A stretch of DNA of 64,000 nt, taken from positions 372,001 through 436,000 of the forward strand of contig JAKUHH010000177.1 of the NCBI GenBank assembly GCA_022701365.1, in the 5' to 3' direction. The first letter of the stretch is position 1; the number at the start of each line of letters is the position of its first letter. Made by a program: the position numbers and the translations under genes. The notes beneath the pieces were generated by a model, which was given only the letters and a program-made list of their open reading frames with translations, did not search any database and had not been told where the DNA came from. Shown in pieces: positions 23,685 through 33,275 of this stretch. This DNA is from Mycocentrospora acerina. Taxonomy: Eukaryota; Ascomycota; Dothideomycetes; Pleosporales.

Positions 23685-24941
23685 TAGGTTGACTTGTCTG
23701 GGGAACGAACGGTATGCTGACGAGGTGCAGTCCTCACTCGAAGGCGAACATGCAGGGCGCGTACTCGAGGGTCGGCGAGGAGGATGCGTAGAGGAGAGGC
23801 TTTTCCGCTAGGCTGCGTGCGAACAGTTTGTGCGAACGCAAGTTCTATCGTGTTTACGTTACCAATTCATTATCTTTCAAGCCACGCTGAGCTAAGAGCA
23901 AGCAGTAGCGATCTGATCTTCAACAGTCAACTGGCAAGGTCATGGTAATATGTAGACTGACGGCATGTATAGCTTTTTCACGATTTCTGTTACGTTTCCC
24001 GCAACCACTGTGGTCCTTAGCGGCAGCGGTAGTCCTTAGTACCATCTCTAAGCCGCACTTCACCAGGGTCCGATTGCGGAGGAGGGGCGGAATGGCGGGG
24101 CAAACACCCTCTCCGCTGCATTTGCTGCCTTTCCACACATGTGCACTCGCGGCGGTGAGCCCCAACGCGGCATTGGACGGCCAAGGATGTGTCGTGCACG
24201 CTTCCGGCGTCGTCCCTGATGACGCCGAAATGCCAAGCCTAGGTGATCGCGTGCATGCTCGGGAAGATAAGCTATCTGGCGCGCATGTGGTTGCACCCAC
24301 CCACAGTCGCACCAGCTCGAATCATGCCAGAGATAATCGCTTTTTGGGGCGCTTGTGCTCGTATCGGGCCATCCGAGCCCGCCGTGGGATCGATCTACAT
24401 GCTTAAAGTTGTGTGGAGCAGCCAGTGACGCCGTGGTATGACTCTCAGCAGCACGAGCTATCTATCTGTGTACCGTTGTTGCCTTCGTATCTTTCTACAT
24501 TTGACCTCTTCTCCTGCTTCTGTAGCTTCTCTTTCTTCATCCGCCCTGCGTCGTGCGTCGTATTTGCTTTTCCCTGTGCGGCTTTTGCTGTCATTGTCTG
24601 TGTCGCGTCTTGTACTAATCAACGACGTCTACGTCTGCGCGTCAACGTAACCACAAGCTGTAATGTGTGTCCAATACGCAACATTCCCAGTTCTTCAACG
24701 TCAGTACTGACTTTGTTTTTGTGTCAGCTGAAGTTCAGGTCACAACTGCGCCCCGGTGGCTGTATCAGATCCTCCGCCTGAGCGCAACACCTGACCGCCC
24801 AACCCGACTTCACCCTACATAACAGCACACGAGGGGCACCTGAGAAACAAGAGACTAGACAGCAGAGTCAAGAATTCATAACTGTCAGAAATTCTGTTAT
24901 AAACAGCGTTGTCCGCGCTTGCCGCGCCTGTACACCTGACC
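23685..24941. other. Long intergenic spacer before PQ-loop gene
   Basis: About 1.26 kb. Overlapping frames of 60-154 codons on both strands (23942-24406 and others) are compositional and resemble nothing known. A pyrimidine-rich stretch at 24480-24580 lies upstream of the PQ-loop gene and may be part of its 5'-UTR or promoter. Confidence 0.45.
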
Positions 24942-26492
24942 ATGCCGCCCTACCTCTCACCTTTCCACATTGTCGAGCCCTCGCTGCCAGCACACTGCGA
25001 ACCCGCAAACGAGTTTCTACGGAGCCTGTCAATAACGTTCCACACCTGCGTACCCACGAATCTCGCCCTTCTCAGCACAGTGCTTGGAACGTGCAGTATA
25101 ATATCATGGCTCTGGGCACAACTGCCCCAGATATACAAGAACTACAAGCTAAAGTCGACGTCGGGGCTGAGCTTCTTCTTCCTGGCAGAATGGCTACTGG
25201 GTGACGTGACGAACCTGCTAGGATGTCTGTTCACGGGCCAGGCGAGCTGGCAGATTATAATCGCAGCATACTACGTCTTTGTAGACTGCTGTCTATGCTC
25301 CCAGTGGATGTGGTACGAGCTGTTGCATCACGGGAGGCCACTGCGTCCGATCTGGGGACGCTGGAGAAGTGGAGAGAGTGACAATGCTGGAAACGGGTCA
25401 CCAGGAATGCATGAGGTAGTTAAGAGCAACAACGCAAGCACAGCCTCGGCTGGAGGAGCATCCAACGGCTCAGCAGACCAGAAAGCCTCGCCAAAAGCTA
25501 CTCCCGTCAACACCCCACCCCGGTCGAATGCCATGAACGGATTCCGTATACCAAACTTTGCGCGTTCGTCCAGCGTCGTGAAAGAATCCTGGCAAGAAAC
25601 CTTTTCCTCGGGCACGCCATCAGACCGCAACGTCCGCCGCGTAGCCGCATCCAGCTCGCCCATGCCCTCCCCAAAGACGGTGCTGTACATTACGCTCATC
25701 CTCGCTGTCTTGACCAACCCCTCGATAGCCTCCCCCGTATTCCCTCTGACCACTACCGCCCCACTCACCCCCCAATCAACTCCGACCACGCAAATTCTTG
25801 GCAAAATCTTCTCCTGGTCCTCGACTTTCCTCTATCTCGGGTCTCGGCTGCCTCAAATCTACAAAAACCAGGTCCGAAAATCTACCGCAGGACTCTCCCC
25901 CGCGCTCTTCGCGGCCGCCTTCTTCGGAAACCTCTTCTACTCTTCCTCGCTCCTCACCAACCCCTGCGCATGGTATGATTTTGCTCCGGGCGAGGGCAGC
26001 GGGTGGGTCGATTCTGCAGGCAGTGTGCGGCGAGAGTGGGTCATCCGGGCAGCGCCGTTCTTCCTGGGAGCTGCAGGCGTACTGCTCATGGACGCAGCGG
26101 TAGGGTTGCAGTTTTGGATTTTCAAGGACAATGACGAGCCCCGGGGGCGGAGCAGGGTGCTCTCGGATGACATCATCATCACGTTCAACGACCACGGGGT
26201 GGAGCGGAGGCGCAAGCTGCACTGGAGGAGGGTGAGCGGGTGGATGAGGGGCTGGGCGCCTGCAGTCAGCGTTGCGGCCACGCCGGCGACTAGCCGTGCT
26301 GCGACGCCAATCGACGGGGGCTTGAACAGAGATTCTAGCCCCGGCAGGGGCAGTAGCAAGAGCATCCCCATCCACGGCCAGGGCCAGACGCAAGGCGATG
26401 CACTGGATGAGGCTCGGGCGCTGCTAGGCACAAGTTCAGGGCGATATGCCAGCCCGAGGAGCTATGGCGCGGTGATTGGATCCCCGCGGTAG
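24942..26492 (+). CDS. PQ-loop repeat protein, vacuolar cationic amino acid transporter type
   Basis: A single exon, 516 residues from the ATG of MPPYLSPFH; the frame is open 33 bases further upstream but only to a TTG. Two PQ-loop motifs are present, QLPQIYKNYKLKSTSG (about residue 62) and RLPQIYKNQVRKSTAG (about residue 301), each within a three-helix bundle; about seven TM segments in total. This is the layout of fungal Ypq1/Rtc2 and animal PQLC2, which export lysine and arginine from the vacuole/lysosome. The two halves are separated by a Ser/Pro-rich loop of about 130 residues, longer than in yeast. The C-terminal 120 residues are polar and Gly/Ser rich. Function in vacuolar amino acid exchange is inferred from the family. 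Confidence 0.9.
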   Translation: MPPYLSPFHIVEPSLPAHCEPANEFLRSLSITFHTCVPTNLALLSTVLGTCSIISWLWAQLPQIYKNYKLKSTSGLSFFFLAEWLLGDVTNLLGCLFTGQASWQIIIAAYYVFVDCCLCSQWMWYELLHHGRPLRPIWGRWRSGESDNAGNGSPGMHEVVKSNNASTASAGGASNGSADQKASPKATPVNTPPRSNAMNGFRIPNFARSSSVVKESWQETFSSGTPSDRNVRRVAASSSPMPSPKTVLYITLILAVLTNPSIASPVFPLTTTAPLTPQSTPTTQILGKIFSWSSTFLYLGSRLPQIYKNQVRKSTAGLSPALFAAAFFGNLFYSSSLLTNPCAWYDFAPGEGSGWVDSAGSVRREWVIRAAPFFLGAAGVLLMDAAVGLQFWIFKDNDEPRGRSRVLSDDIIITFNDHGVERRRKLHWRRVSGWMRGWAPAVSVAATPATSRAATPIDGGLNRDSSPGRGSSKSIPIHGQGQTQGDALDEARALLGTSSGRYASPRSYGAVIGSPR

Positions 26493-26849
26493 AGAAGCAA
26501 GGTCAATTCTTTTTTTTTCCATTCCTTTTCCATTGTTATTTGGAGAAATGGGAGGTAAATTTGCATGGCAGGACGGCGTTTTTTGTATTTTTTTTTCCTA
26601 TTCTTCCCCCCCTCCCCTCCCACTCCCCTTTTCTAGATGGGCTGACCACGAGGGGAAGGGAGGGGAGGGAATGGATTCATCCATGACATTACATTACATG
26701 AAATGGGAAAAGACTGAATTCTACCAAGAATGAGTGTTGTTTTATGCATTTGTATATATTATATATATTCATAAATATGTATATCAATTTTAAAAACACT
26801 CTGTGAAATCACCAATCATCATTACCTACTACTACTACGACTACTACTA
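26493..26849. other. Convergent 3' region with AT and ACT microsatellites
   Basis: This spacer lies between the PQ-loop gene stop and the DUF427 gene stop. It contains T-rich and C-rich homopolymers (26510-26640), an AT-rich stretch (about 26750-26790) and the start of an (ACT)n tract at 26826-26852 that runs into the DUF427 stop codon. Confidence 0.7.
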
Positions 26850-27217
26850 CTACTTCTTCTCCACCTTTGCCTTTGTCCCGTAAAACGCGACGTAGCCTTT
26901 TATCTTTTGCATGCCCTCCTTGGGATCGGCGTAGTACCAGGCGGCGTCCTTGACCTCGGTCTTATTGGTGGTGACGGTGTAGTAGTTTGCGGTGCCCTTG
27001 TAGGGGCAGAAGGTCGTGGTGGACGAGGGGGTGAAGTGCGAGGTTTCGAGGGAGGAAGGGGGGAACTGTGGGGGGTGATGGAGGTGAGTTTGGGAGGTTT
27101 TATTTTGGGAGTGGTTGGGGCCAGAGGGGTGTGTACGTAGATGTTTCCGTCGACGACTTCGTAGGTGTCTGTCGAGGCGACTTGGATGCCGTTTACGGTT
27201 GCTGTTGCGTGGGGCAT
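26850..27217 (-). CDS. DUF427-family small protein
   Basis: Two exons on the minus strand, 27217-27137 and 27065-26850, with a 71-bp intron in phase 0, encode 98 residues. The spliced junction gives DGNIYFPPSSLE, followed by TFCPYKGTANYYTV and DAAWYYADPKEG, the conserved core of DUF427, a compact beta fold found in bacteria and fungi. No biochemical activity is firmly assigned to the family. Without splicing the first exon runs into a Pro/Thr/Ser-rich frame that is not protein-like. The stop codon is the first of a run of in-frame TAG triplets made by an ACT/TAG microsatellite. Confidence 0.88.
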
Positions 27218-28248
27218 GGTGGGCGGGTGGGCGGAGAGGGTTGTGTTGTTGGGGATGGGTGGATGGATGGATGGGCGGGTGGATGGAGGCGGATGTGGAT
27301 GTGGAGATGGAGGTGTTTATGGGGGATGGAGGTGAATGGGTGGATGGACGGATGGGTGCGGGGTGAAGGGATGCATGGTGTCATTGTGCATGTTAGATTT
27401 GAGGGATTTGGAAAGACGCAGTTTGGTCGTGATATTGTTGTCTATGATGCTGAAATGTCTTGCAGCATGTGCTGATTGGAGAAGACTTGGAGACGAATAG
27501 GTCAACTAAGAGGGTTGAGCGACGAGGTGTTAGTGCAGGACCAGAATAGTACCAGTGCGCCTTCTGGTATTTAGTGGCCATGGGTAAACACCACACGCAC
27601 TGCAAGCCACACGGCGTGCAATTCATTTTTACCCCAAAGACAGCGTAGAGATGAGCTGGAAAGCAGATGATGGCACGACCAGCCCCTTTTCTTCGTCGCT
27701 CGTGCCCAGAGCCCAGCTCCACAGCCGTGTTTCTGGAGTCTTGGGGCTCCGCCGGCACCTGGCAAAAAGAAAGGCTCTGACTCTGACTCTACGTGTGGGC
27801 TCGCCGTCGGCGCCGAATCCGGGAGAAGCGACGAACCGAACCGAGGCGGACGGACGCAAGGCGGTGATGTTGGGAAAACCCAGGAGGGACAGAAAAGGGC
27901 AATGTTTCTAGTGCGTACAGGCAGAGGTGTGCAGCGCGGAAGCCATTACTCACAGCAGTCGCCAGTCGCCAGTCGCCCGTCACATGCCAAGCGGCAGGAG
28001 GGGCATCGATTGGAAAGGCTTATCTGGTGTCCGTGTTATCCCCGTCCTGTCGTAGCTTGGACAGCTCCTAGCTCGTCATAGGCTTTGGCAGCGAAAAAGT
28101 TCCTTCCCGGCGGACCGCACTCAACATCTCGCCTCCACCCGCCCGTTGCGCAGTCACCCTCCAAAAAGGCCGCCCATCGCCCTCTGCCATTGCCACTGCC
28201 ATTGCCATTGCGGCGTCCCCAGGCAACCTCCCCCTCCCCCACTTCCCA
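27218..28248. other. Divergent intergenic region with GGAT-rich low complexity
   Basis: About 1 kb between divergent starts (DUF427 and NADH dehydrogenase). At about 27255-27365 there is G-rich low-complexity DNA built on GGAT/GGATG units, giving short Gly/Trp/Met and Pro/His frames that I reject as genes. CG-rich sequence precedes the NADH dehydrogenase start. Confidence 0.55.
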
Positions 28249-30203
28249 ATGGCGTCCAACATGCGCCCGCTTGCGGCGTCGGCCAACATGAGCCTGCTCT
28301 CGTCGGCCGCCCGCCGCGCCTACACGACCCAGCGCCCGTCGCTCATCGCCAACCGCGCGCAGTGGACCCCGCGCCCGACGCAGAGCCAGATTGCCCTGCG
28401 CCAGTCGGTGCGCCAGCAGTCGACCGGTGGCCAGCCGCCAAAGCCCGCAAAGAGGTTCCGCCTGCTGCGCTGGACATGGCGTCTGACGTATGTCTCGGCG
28501 CTCGCGGGCCTGGGATACGTGGGCTACGGCATCTACGAGACGCGCACACCCGGCGACCAGCCGCCGCCGCACCCGAGCAAGAAGACGCTTGTTGTGCTGG
28601 GTGAGTTTATTTTGTTTTTGATTTTTGGTTCTTATCGCGGCGTGGATGGTGGTGGTGGTTGACTATTGAATGAGGGATGGAATGACTGAATGACTGAACG
28701 AGCAACTGGCTGGAATGATGGAACAATATCAACAACAACAAAACAACTACTAACACTAGCCAGGCACTGGCTGGGGCTCCGTCTCCCTGCTCAAGAAGCT
28801 CGACACGGAAAACTACAACGTCATCGTCGTCTCGCCGCGCAACTACTTCCTCTTCACCCCGCTGCTGCCCTCGTGCACCGTCGGCACCATTGAGCACCGC
28901 TCCATCATGGAGCCCATCCGCAACTTCCTGCGCCACAAGAAGGCTTCCGTCACCTACTACGAGGCCGAGGCCACCAAGATCGACTACGAGAAGAAGGTCG
29001 TCTACATCAACGACGACTCGCCCATCAAGGGCGACATGGCCCAGAACGAGGTGCCCTTTGACATGCTGGTGGTCGGTGTTGGTGCTGAGAATGCCACATT
29101 TGGTGCGTCCACATGCAAGACCTTTCTGACAGAGAGGGGATTCACTAACACGCACAGGCATTCCCGGCGTGCGCGAGAATGGCCTCTTCTTGAAGGAGGT
29201 TGGCGACGCCCAGCGCATCCGTAACCGCATCATGGACTGCTGCGAGTCGGCCACGTTCAAGGACCAGTCGGACGAGGAGAAGAAGCGCCTGCTGCACATG
29301 GTGGTTGTTGGCGGTGGCCCAACCGGTGTCGAGTTTGCCGGCGAGCTGCAGGACTTTTTCCACTCTGACCTGAAGAAGTGGCTGCCCGAGATCCAGGACA
29401 ACTTCCACGTCACGCTCGTCGAGGCGCTGCCCAACGTGCTGCCCATGTTCTCCAAACAGTTGATTGACTACACGGAGCAGACGTTCAAGGAGGAGACGAT
29501 TGACATTCGCACCAAGACCATGGTCAAGAAGGTTACGGAGAAGTACATTGAGGCTGAATCCGTCGCCCCCGACGGCACCAAGCAGCTCGAGCGCATCCCG
29601 TACGGCCTGCTTGTGTGGGCCACTGGTAACGCGCTCCGCCCGCTCGTCAAGGACCTCATCAACCAGATCCCCGCACAAAAGGACTCGCGCCGCGGTCTCG
29701 CCGTAAACGAGTACCTTGTTGTCAAGGGCACGGAGAATGTGTGGGCTGTAGGTGACTGCGCTGTAGCCAACTATGCACCCACAGCACAGGTGGCGGCCCA
29801 AGAAGGTGCTTTCCTCGCACGCATGTTCAACCAAATGGCCAAGTCATCTGAAATCGAGACACAGCTTGAGGAGCTTTCAGCTGTGCAGGAAAAGGCGCCC
29901 TCCAAGGAAGCGCGTAACCAGGCGTTTGAGGAGATCAAGTCACTGCAGAAGAGCCTCCGCCGCATCAAGCAAATCGGACCGTTTGAGTACTCGCACCAGG
30001 GTTCGCTCGCGTACATTGGGTCTGAGAAGGCTGTTGCCGACATTTCATGGTTTGCCGGCAACATTGCCAGCGGTGGCACAGTGACGTATATTTTCTGGCG
30101 CAGTGCCTACCTCAGCATGTGCTTTAGCACACGCAACAGGATTCTGGTGTTGATGGATTGGGTCAAGGCAAAGGTGTTTGGGCGTGATGTGTCTCGTGTG
30201 TAG
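28249..30203 (+). CDS. NDE1: External alternative (type II) NADH:ubiquinone oxidoreductase, mitochondrial
   Basis: Three exons, 28249-28600, 28764-29102 and 29158-30203, encode 578 residues. The first 70 residues are rich in Arg, Ser, Ala and Gln without acidic residues, a mitochondrial presequence, followed by one TM segment (LTYVSALAGLGYVGYGIY). Two Rossmann motifs follow: VLGTGWGSVSLLKKL for FAD, its Gly codon split by the first intron, and VVVGGGPTGVEFAGEL for NADH. WAVGDCA is the second FAD contact, and the C-terminal WRSAYLSMC...DWVKAKVFGRDVSRV is the membrane-anchoring tail typical of NDH-2. An insertion of about 60 residues (EIETQLEELSAVQ...) is seen in fungal external enzymes. It oxidises cytosolic NADH and feeds ubiquinone without proton pumping. 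Symbol by family; the NDE1/NDE2 distinction is not certain. Confidence 0.93.
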
Positions 30204-30377
30204 GGGGGGAGTTTTTCTTGAAATGACTAAAGAGGTGTTTTTTTTTGTTATGAAGTGGTGAATGAGGTGCTTTTTTTTTGTTCAAGAAGTGGTGAAGGAG
30301 GGGGTGGGGGAAGGTTTTTTTTTCCTTGTGAAGAAGATGAGGATTAAGAGGGGGATGGGGGGGGGGGGGGGCTTTTT

Positions 30378-30553
30378 NNNNNNNNNNNNNNNNNNNNNNN
30401 NNNNNNNNNNNNNNNNNNNNNNNNNNNNNNNNNNNNNNNNNNNNNNNNNNNNNNNNNNNNNNNNNNNNNNNNNNNNNNNNNNNNNNNNNNNNNNNNNNNN
30501 NNNNNNNNNNNNNNNNNNNNNNNNNNNNNNNNNNNNNNNNNNNNNNNNNNNNN
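30378..30553. other. Assembly gap (176 N) bounded by poly-G
   Basis: An unknown stretch of 176 N. On the left it follows a run of 15 G (30357-30371) and CTTTTT; on the right it is followed by 12 G (30554-30565). The gap probably marks a G-homopolymer region that the sequencing method could not cross. Its true length is unknown. Confidence 0.95.
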
Positions 30554-30645
30554 GGGGGGGGGGGGACTTTTATGTGTGTGTATGTATGTATGTATGTGTG
30601 AGTGTGTGAATGTATATGTATGTATCCATCTGTGTATTTTGTGTA

Positions 30646-30667
30646 TCTATCTATCTATCTATCTATC
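30646..30667. repeat. CTAT microsatellite
   Basis: Five to six copies of the tetranucleotide CTAT/ATCT in tandem, within the low-complexity spacer. Confidence 0.85.
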
Positions 30668-31169
30668 TGTGTGGAATGTGTGGGAAGTGGAGGCTTGGCG
30701 TTTTTCTTTTCTTGTCTTTTCTTGAGGGGGTGTGTGTGTCTCTCTGTTTGAATGAATGAATGAATGAACGGGTAAGAGAAAGGAAAGGGAAAGGAAGAGT
30801 GTATATTGTGATTGGTTGCTATTTTTTGACAAGAAACTTCTTCTTCTTCTTCTCGTTGTATCCACCATCAACTTATCACATCTCTCAAGGAAGAGAAAAA
30901 GGAGGAGATGAATAAGAAGGGGAATGACATCAATATCAATATCAATATCAATCCAACATGCATATATTTATATATATATAAAAAAGGTTATTCATTTCCC
31001 ACTTTCAAATCTCCCTCCACCTGGGGAATGTTGAGAGCTTTTTTATTTTCCCTTTGCATCTGTCGCATCTATCTTTCCATCGACCGATCGATCCATATGC
31101 ACTAGTCAGTCCCAGATCTAATTAAGAGAAGAAGAAGAAAAAAAACGCCATAAATGCTCATAAAGTCGT

Positions 31170-31393
31170 GTTTTTTTTTCTCTCCACCACTCTCTTGCTC
31201 TTTCCTTCTCTCTTTCTTTTACTCTCGCTCTCTGTTTCGCTCTCTGTTTCACTCTTTCACTCTCACTTTCACTCTCTCTTACTCACTCTCTCACTCTCTC
31301 TCTCTCTCTCACTTTCCCTCTCACTTTCCCTCTCCCACTCTCTTTCACTCTCTCACTCTTTCTCACTCTATCACTCACTCGCTCTCACTCTCT
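31170..31393. repeat. Polypyrimidine (CTCACT/CTTT) tract
   Basis: About 220 bp that is nearly all C and T on the plus strand with scattered A, made of imperfect CTCTCACT and CTTTC units. On the Enp1 (minus) strand it is a purine tract starting some 40 bp past the stop codon, so it lies in or just after the 3'-UTR. Confidence 0.85.
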
Positions 31394-31429
31394 TACAACC
31401 AGCTGATATGTATGAAGAAAAAAAAAGAA

Positions 31430-33031
31430 TCAATCAACAAGCATCATGGTATCATCGCCATCCACACCCACGGGTTTAGGTTCAGCGACAATACCACGAC
31501 CCCTTCCTTCAAGTAATTCTCTGCGGACCTCTGGGCTGATGCTTTTATGACCCCGGGTTAGGAGGAGGTCGAGGAGGGCTTCGCGCTGGTCTTCTGTAAT
31601 GTCGTTGCGGTAGCGCTGGGAGAAGGCGAGGAGGCATTGATGCCAGATGACGGGGAGTTTGCCGGTGGAAGCGAGGTCGCCGCCTGGAGTAAAGGAAGAG
31701 GAAGTGTCCATTGCGTCTGCAGAGGAGGCGCCTGCAGCGCGGAAGCGCAAGAAGTGGAAGACGAGGGCGTCGATGACCTTGTAAGGGAGGGCGTATTTCT
31801 TCTCAAGGAGGGTCTTGATGAAGATGTTGCAGGGGCCGGCGGCGTCGGGGTCAGACGACATTTGCTCTGCGGCGATTTCGCAGAGGCGGTGCAGGGCGGC
31901 GGCGGAGTGGAGGACGGGGACGGAGACCTTTGCGACGACCGAGGAGATGATGACGGCCTCGCGCTGGGTGCAGGCGCCGTCGATGAGCAAGGGGAAGATG
32001 ATGCCCTTGAAAAAGGCAGAGGGCTTGTAGAGGGCCTTTTTCAGGGCGGCGTACAGGTGCACGTGCAGCTTTTGGGTCTCGCGGATGTGGTCCGAGACGG
32101 CGGGCAGGAGGACGGTGTTGAGGAAGATTTGGGCTGTCTGCGGCTTGCCCGAGATGAAGATGCGGGTGGCGGCGTAGAAGGCGTTGGGGGTCCAGTTCTC
32201 CGGGTGGGTGATGGCGACGAGGGTTTCCCAGGCGGGGATGCCGGGCAGGATCTTGAAGGGCTTGGGCAGCTTGCCGGACTTGTAGCGGCTGAGGATGAGG
32301 CCGATTTTGGAGTAGACTGGCTAGTTAGCATTTATAGTAGGATTGATAGTAGGACTGATGGCAGAATTGATAGTAGGATTGACAACCAGATTCATGATAA
32401 GACTGGGGCCATGGGAATTGCGGCATCACGTACCTTCAACCACCTTTGCGGGCAGCTCAATGGCGTCCTCGGGCGCACCGCCGCCCTGGATGTCGCGCTG
32501 CTCTTCGGGCTGCGCGGCCTCGGCGGCGGCAATCTTCTCGAGGATCAGGGCGGCTAGATCGGTGCCGGGGCCTGAGGGCGCTGCCTCGTCGCCGGGCCAC
32601 TGGATGGGGTTGTCGTCGGTGGGGATGAACTTGTTCCACGCGGCGAGGTCGTCGGCGTCAATCTCGACCTCCTCGACCTCGTCGTCGTCGTCGTCGCCCC
32701 AGGCGTCGTCGTCGTTGTCGTCGGCGCCGTCCAGCAGCTCGGCGTCATCGTCGTCGCCGCCGTCGCCGCCGATGCGCGTCTCAAAGTCAAAGGCCGGGTT
32801 TGCGCCCTTGGGCCGGCGCGCCTCGGCCTCGCGCTCGTCCTCGTCCTCGAGCTCGCGGCCAATGTCGAGGATCTTGCGCGAGCTCTTGGAGTCGACGTAG
32901 CCCTGCTCGGCGTCCTTGTCGTCGCGCGCGCGCTTCTGGCGCTTGGCCGACTTTTGCTTGTAGGGGTCCGAGGGGGCATATTCCTCGGCGAGGGGGTTGT
33001 GGCGGCCGGGCGACTTTGCAGCTTTGGGCAT
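31430..33031 (-). CDS. ENP1: Bystin / essential nuclear protein 1, 40S ribosome biogenesis factor
   Basis: Two exons on the minus strand, 33031-32434 and 32316-31430, with a 117-bp intron, encode 494 residues. The N-terminal 200 residues are charged, with basic clusters (QKSAKRQKRARDDKD, nuclear type) and long Asp/Glu runs. The C-terminal 290 residues form the bystin domain: SKIGLILSRYKSGKLPKPFKI, LPGIPAWETLVAITHPENWTP, AATRIFISGKPQTAQIFLN, ALYKPSAFFKGIIFPLL, and ITEDQREALLDLL near the end. Family knowledge: Enp1 is a component of the small-subunit processome and pre-40S particles, needed for 18S rRNA maturation. It shares a 244-bp divergent promoter region with the Bre2 gene. Confidence 0.95.
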
Positions 33032-33275
33032 GATGGGCGGGCGAGTGTGCGGGTCGGAGGAGGATGCGCGCCGCCGTCGAGTGCGTGCAGGCGAGCGAGA
33101 ATAAAAAGTTGCGTGGGGTAAAAAGTGGCGCCAACGGCCTGCCGTAGTCGAGGCCCCGACGACCGCCAGCCAACAGCCACAGCTCGCGCATGCCCGCCGT
33201 CACCGCCGACGCTCACCCACGGCCGACGCTGCCCTCGCCATTCCCGCCGCCGACACGCCTGCCGCCGCGATTGCC
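33032..33275. promoter_or_regulatory. Compact bidirectional promoter, ENP1 / BRE2
   Basis: Only 244 bp separate the two divergent start codons, so both promoters and 5'-UTRs must share it. It is very GC-rich apart from a small AT-rich element (AATAAAAAGTT at about 33100-33112). Function is inferred from position. Confidence 0.6.

Larger units (their letters stand above)
30204..31429. other. Convergent spacer of low-complexity DNA with an assembly gap
   Basis: This region lies between the convergent stops of the NADH dehydrogenase and Enp1 genes. It holds G and T homopolymers (30206-30377), a gap of Ns, TATG/GTGTG repeats (30570-30630), a CTAT run (30646-30667), an AATATC run (about 30930-30955) and a long pyrimidine tract. 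No gene is seen. Confidence 0.8.

Noticed and set aside
23942..24406. 154-codon frame upstream of the PQ-loop gene
   Set aside because: No motif or homology; overlapping frames of similar length exist on the other strand, so it is compositional.
27255..27384. Possible repetitive Gly/Trp or His/Pro peptide genes
   Set aside because: They arise from GGATG-type low-complexity DNA read in different frames.
31637..32557. 306-codon frame antisense to the bystin gene
   Set aside because: It is Gly/Asp/Glu/Val-rich sequence mirroring the bystin codons, crosses the bystin intron and has no family character.
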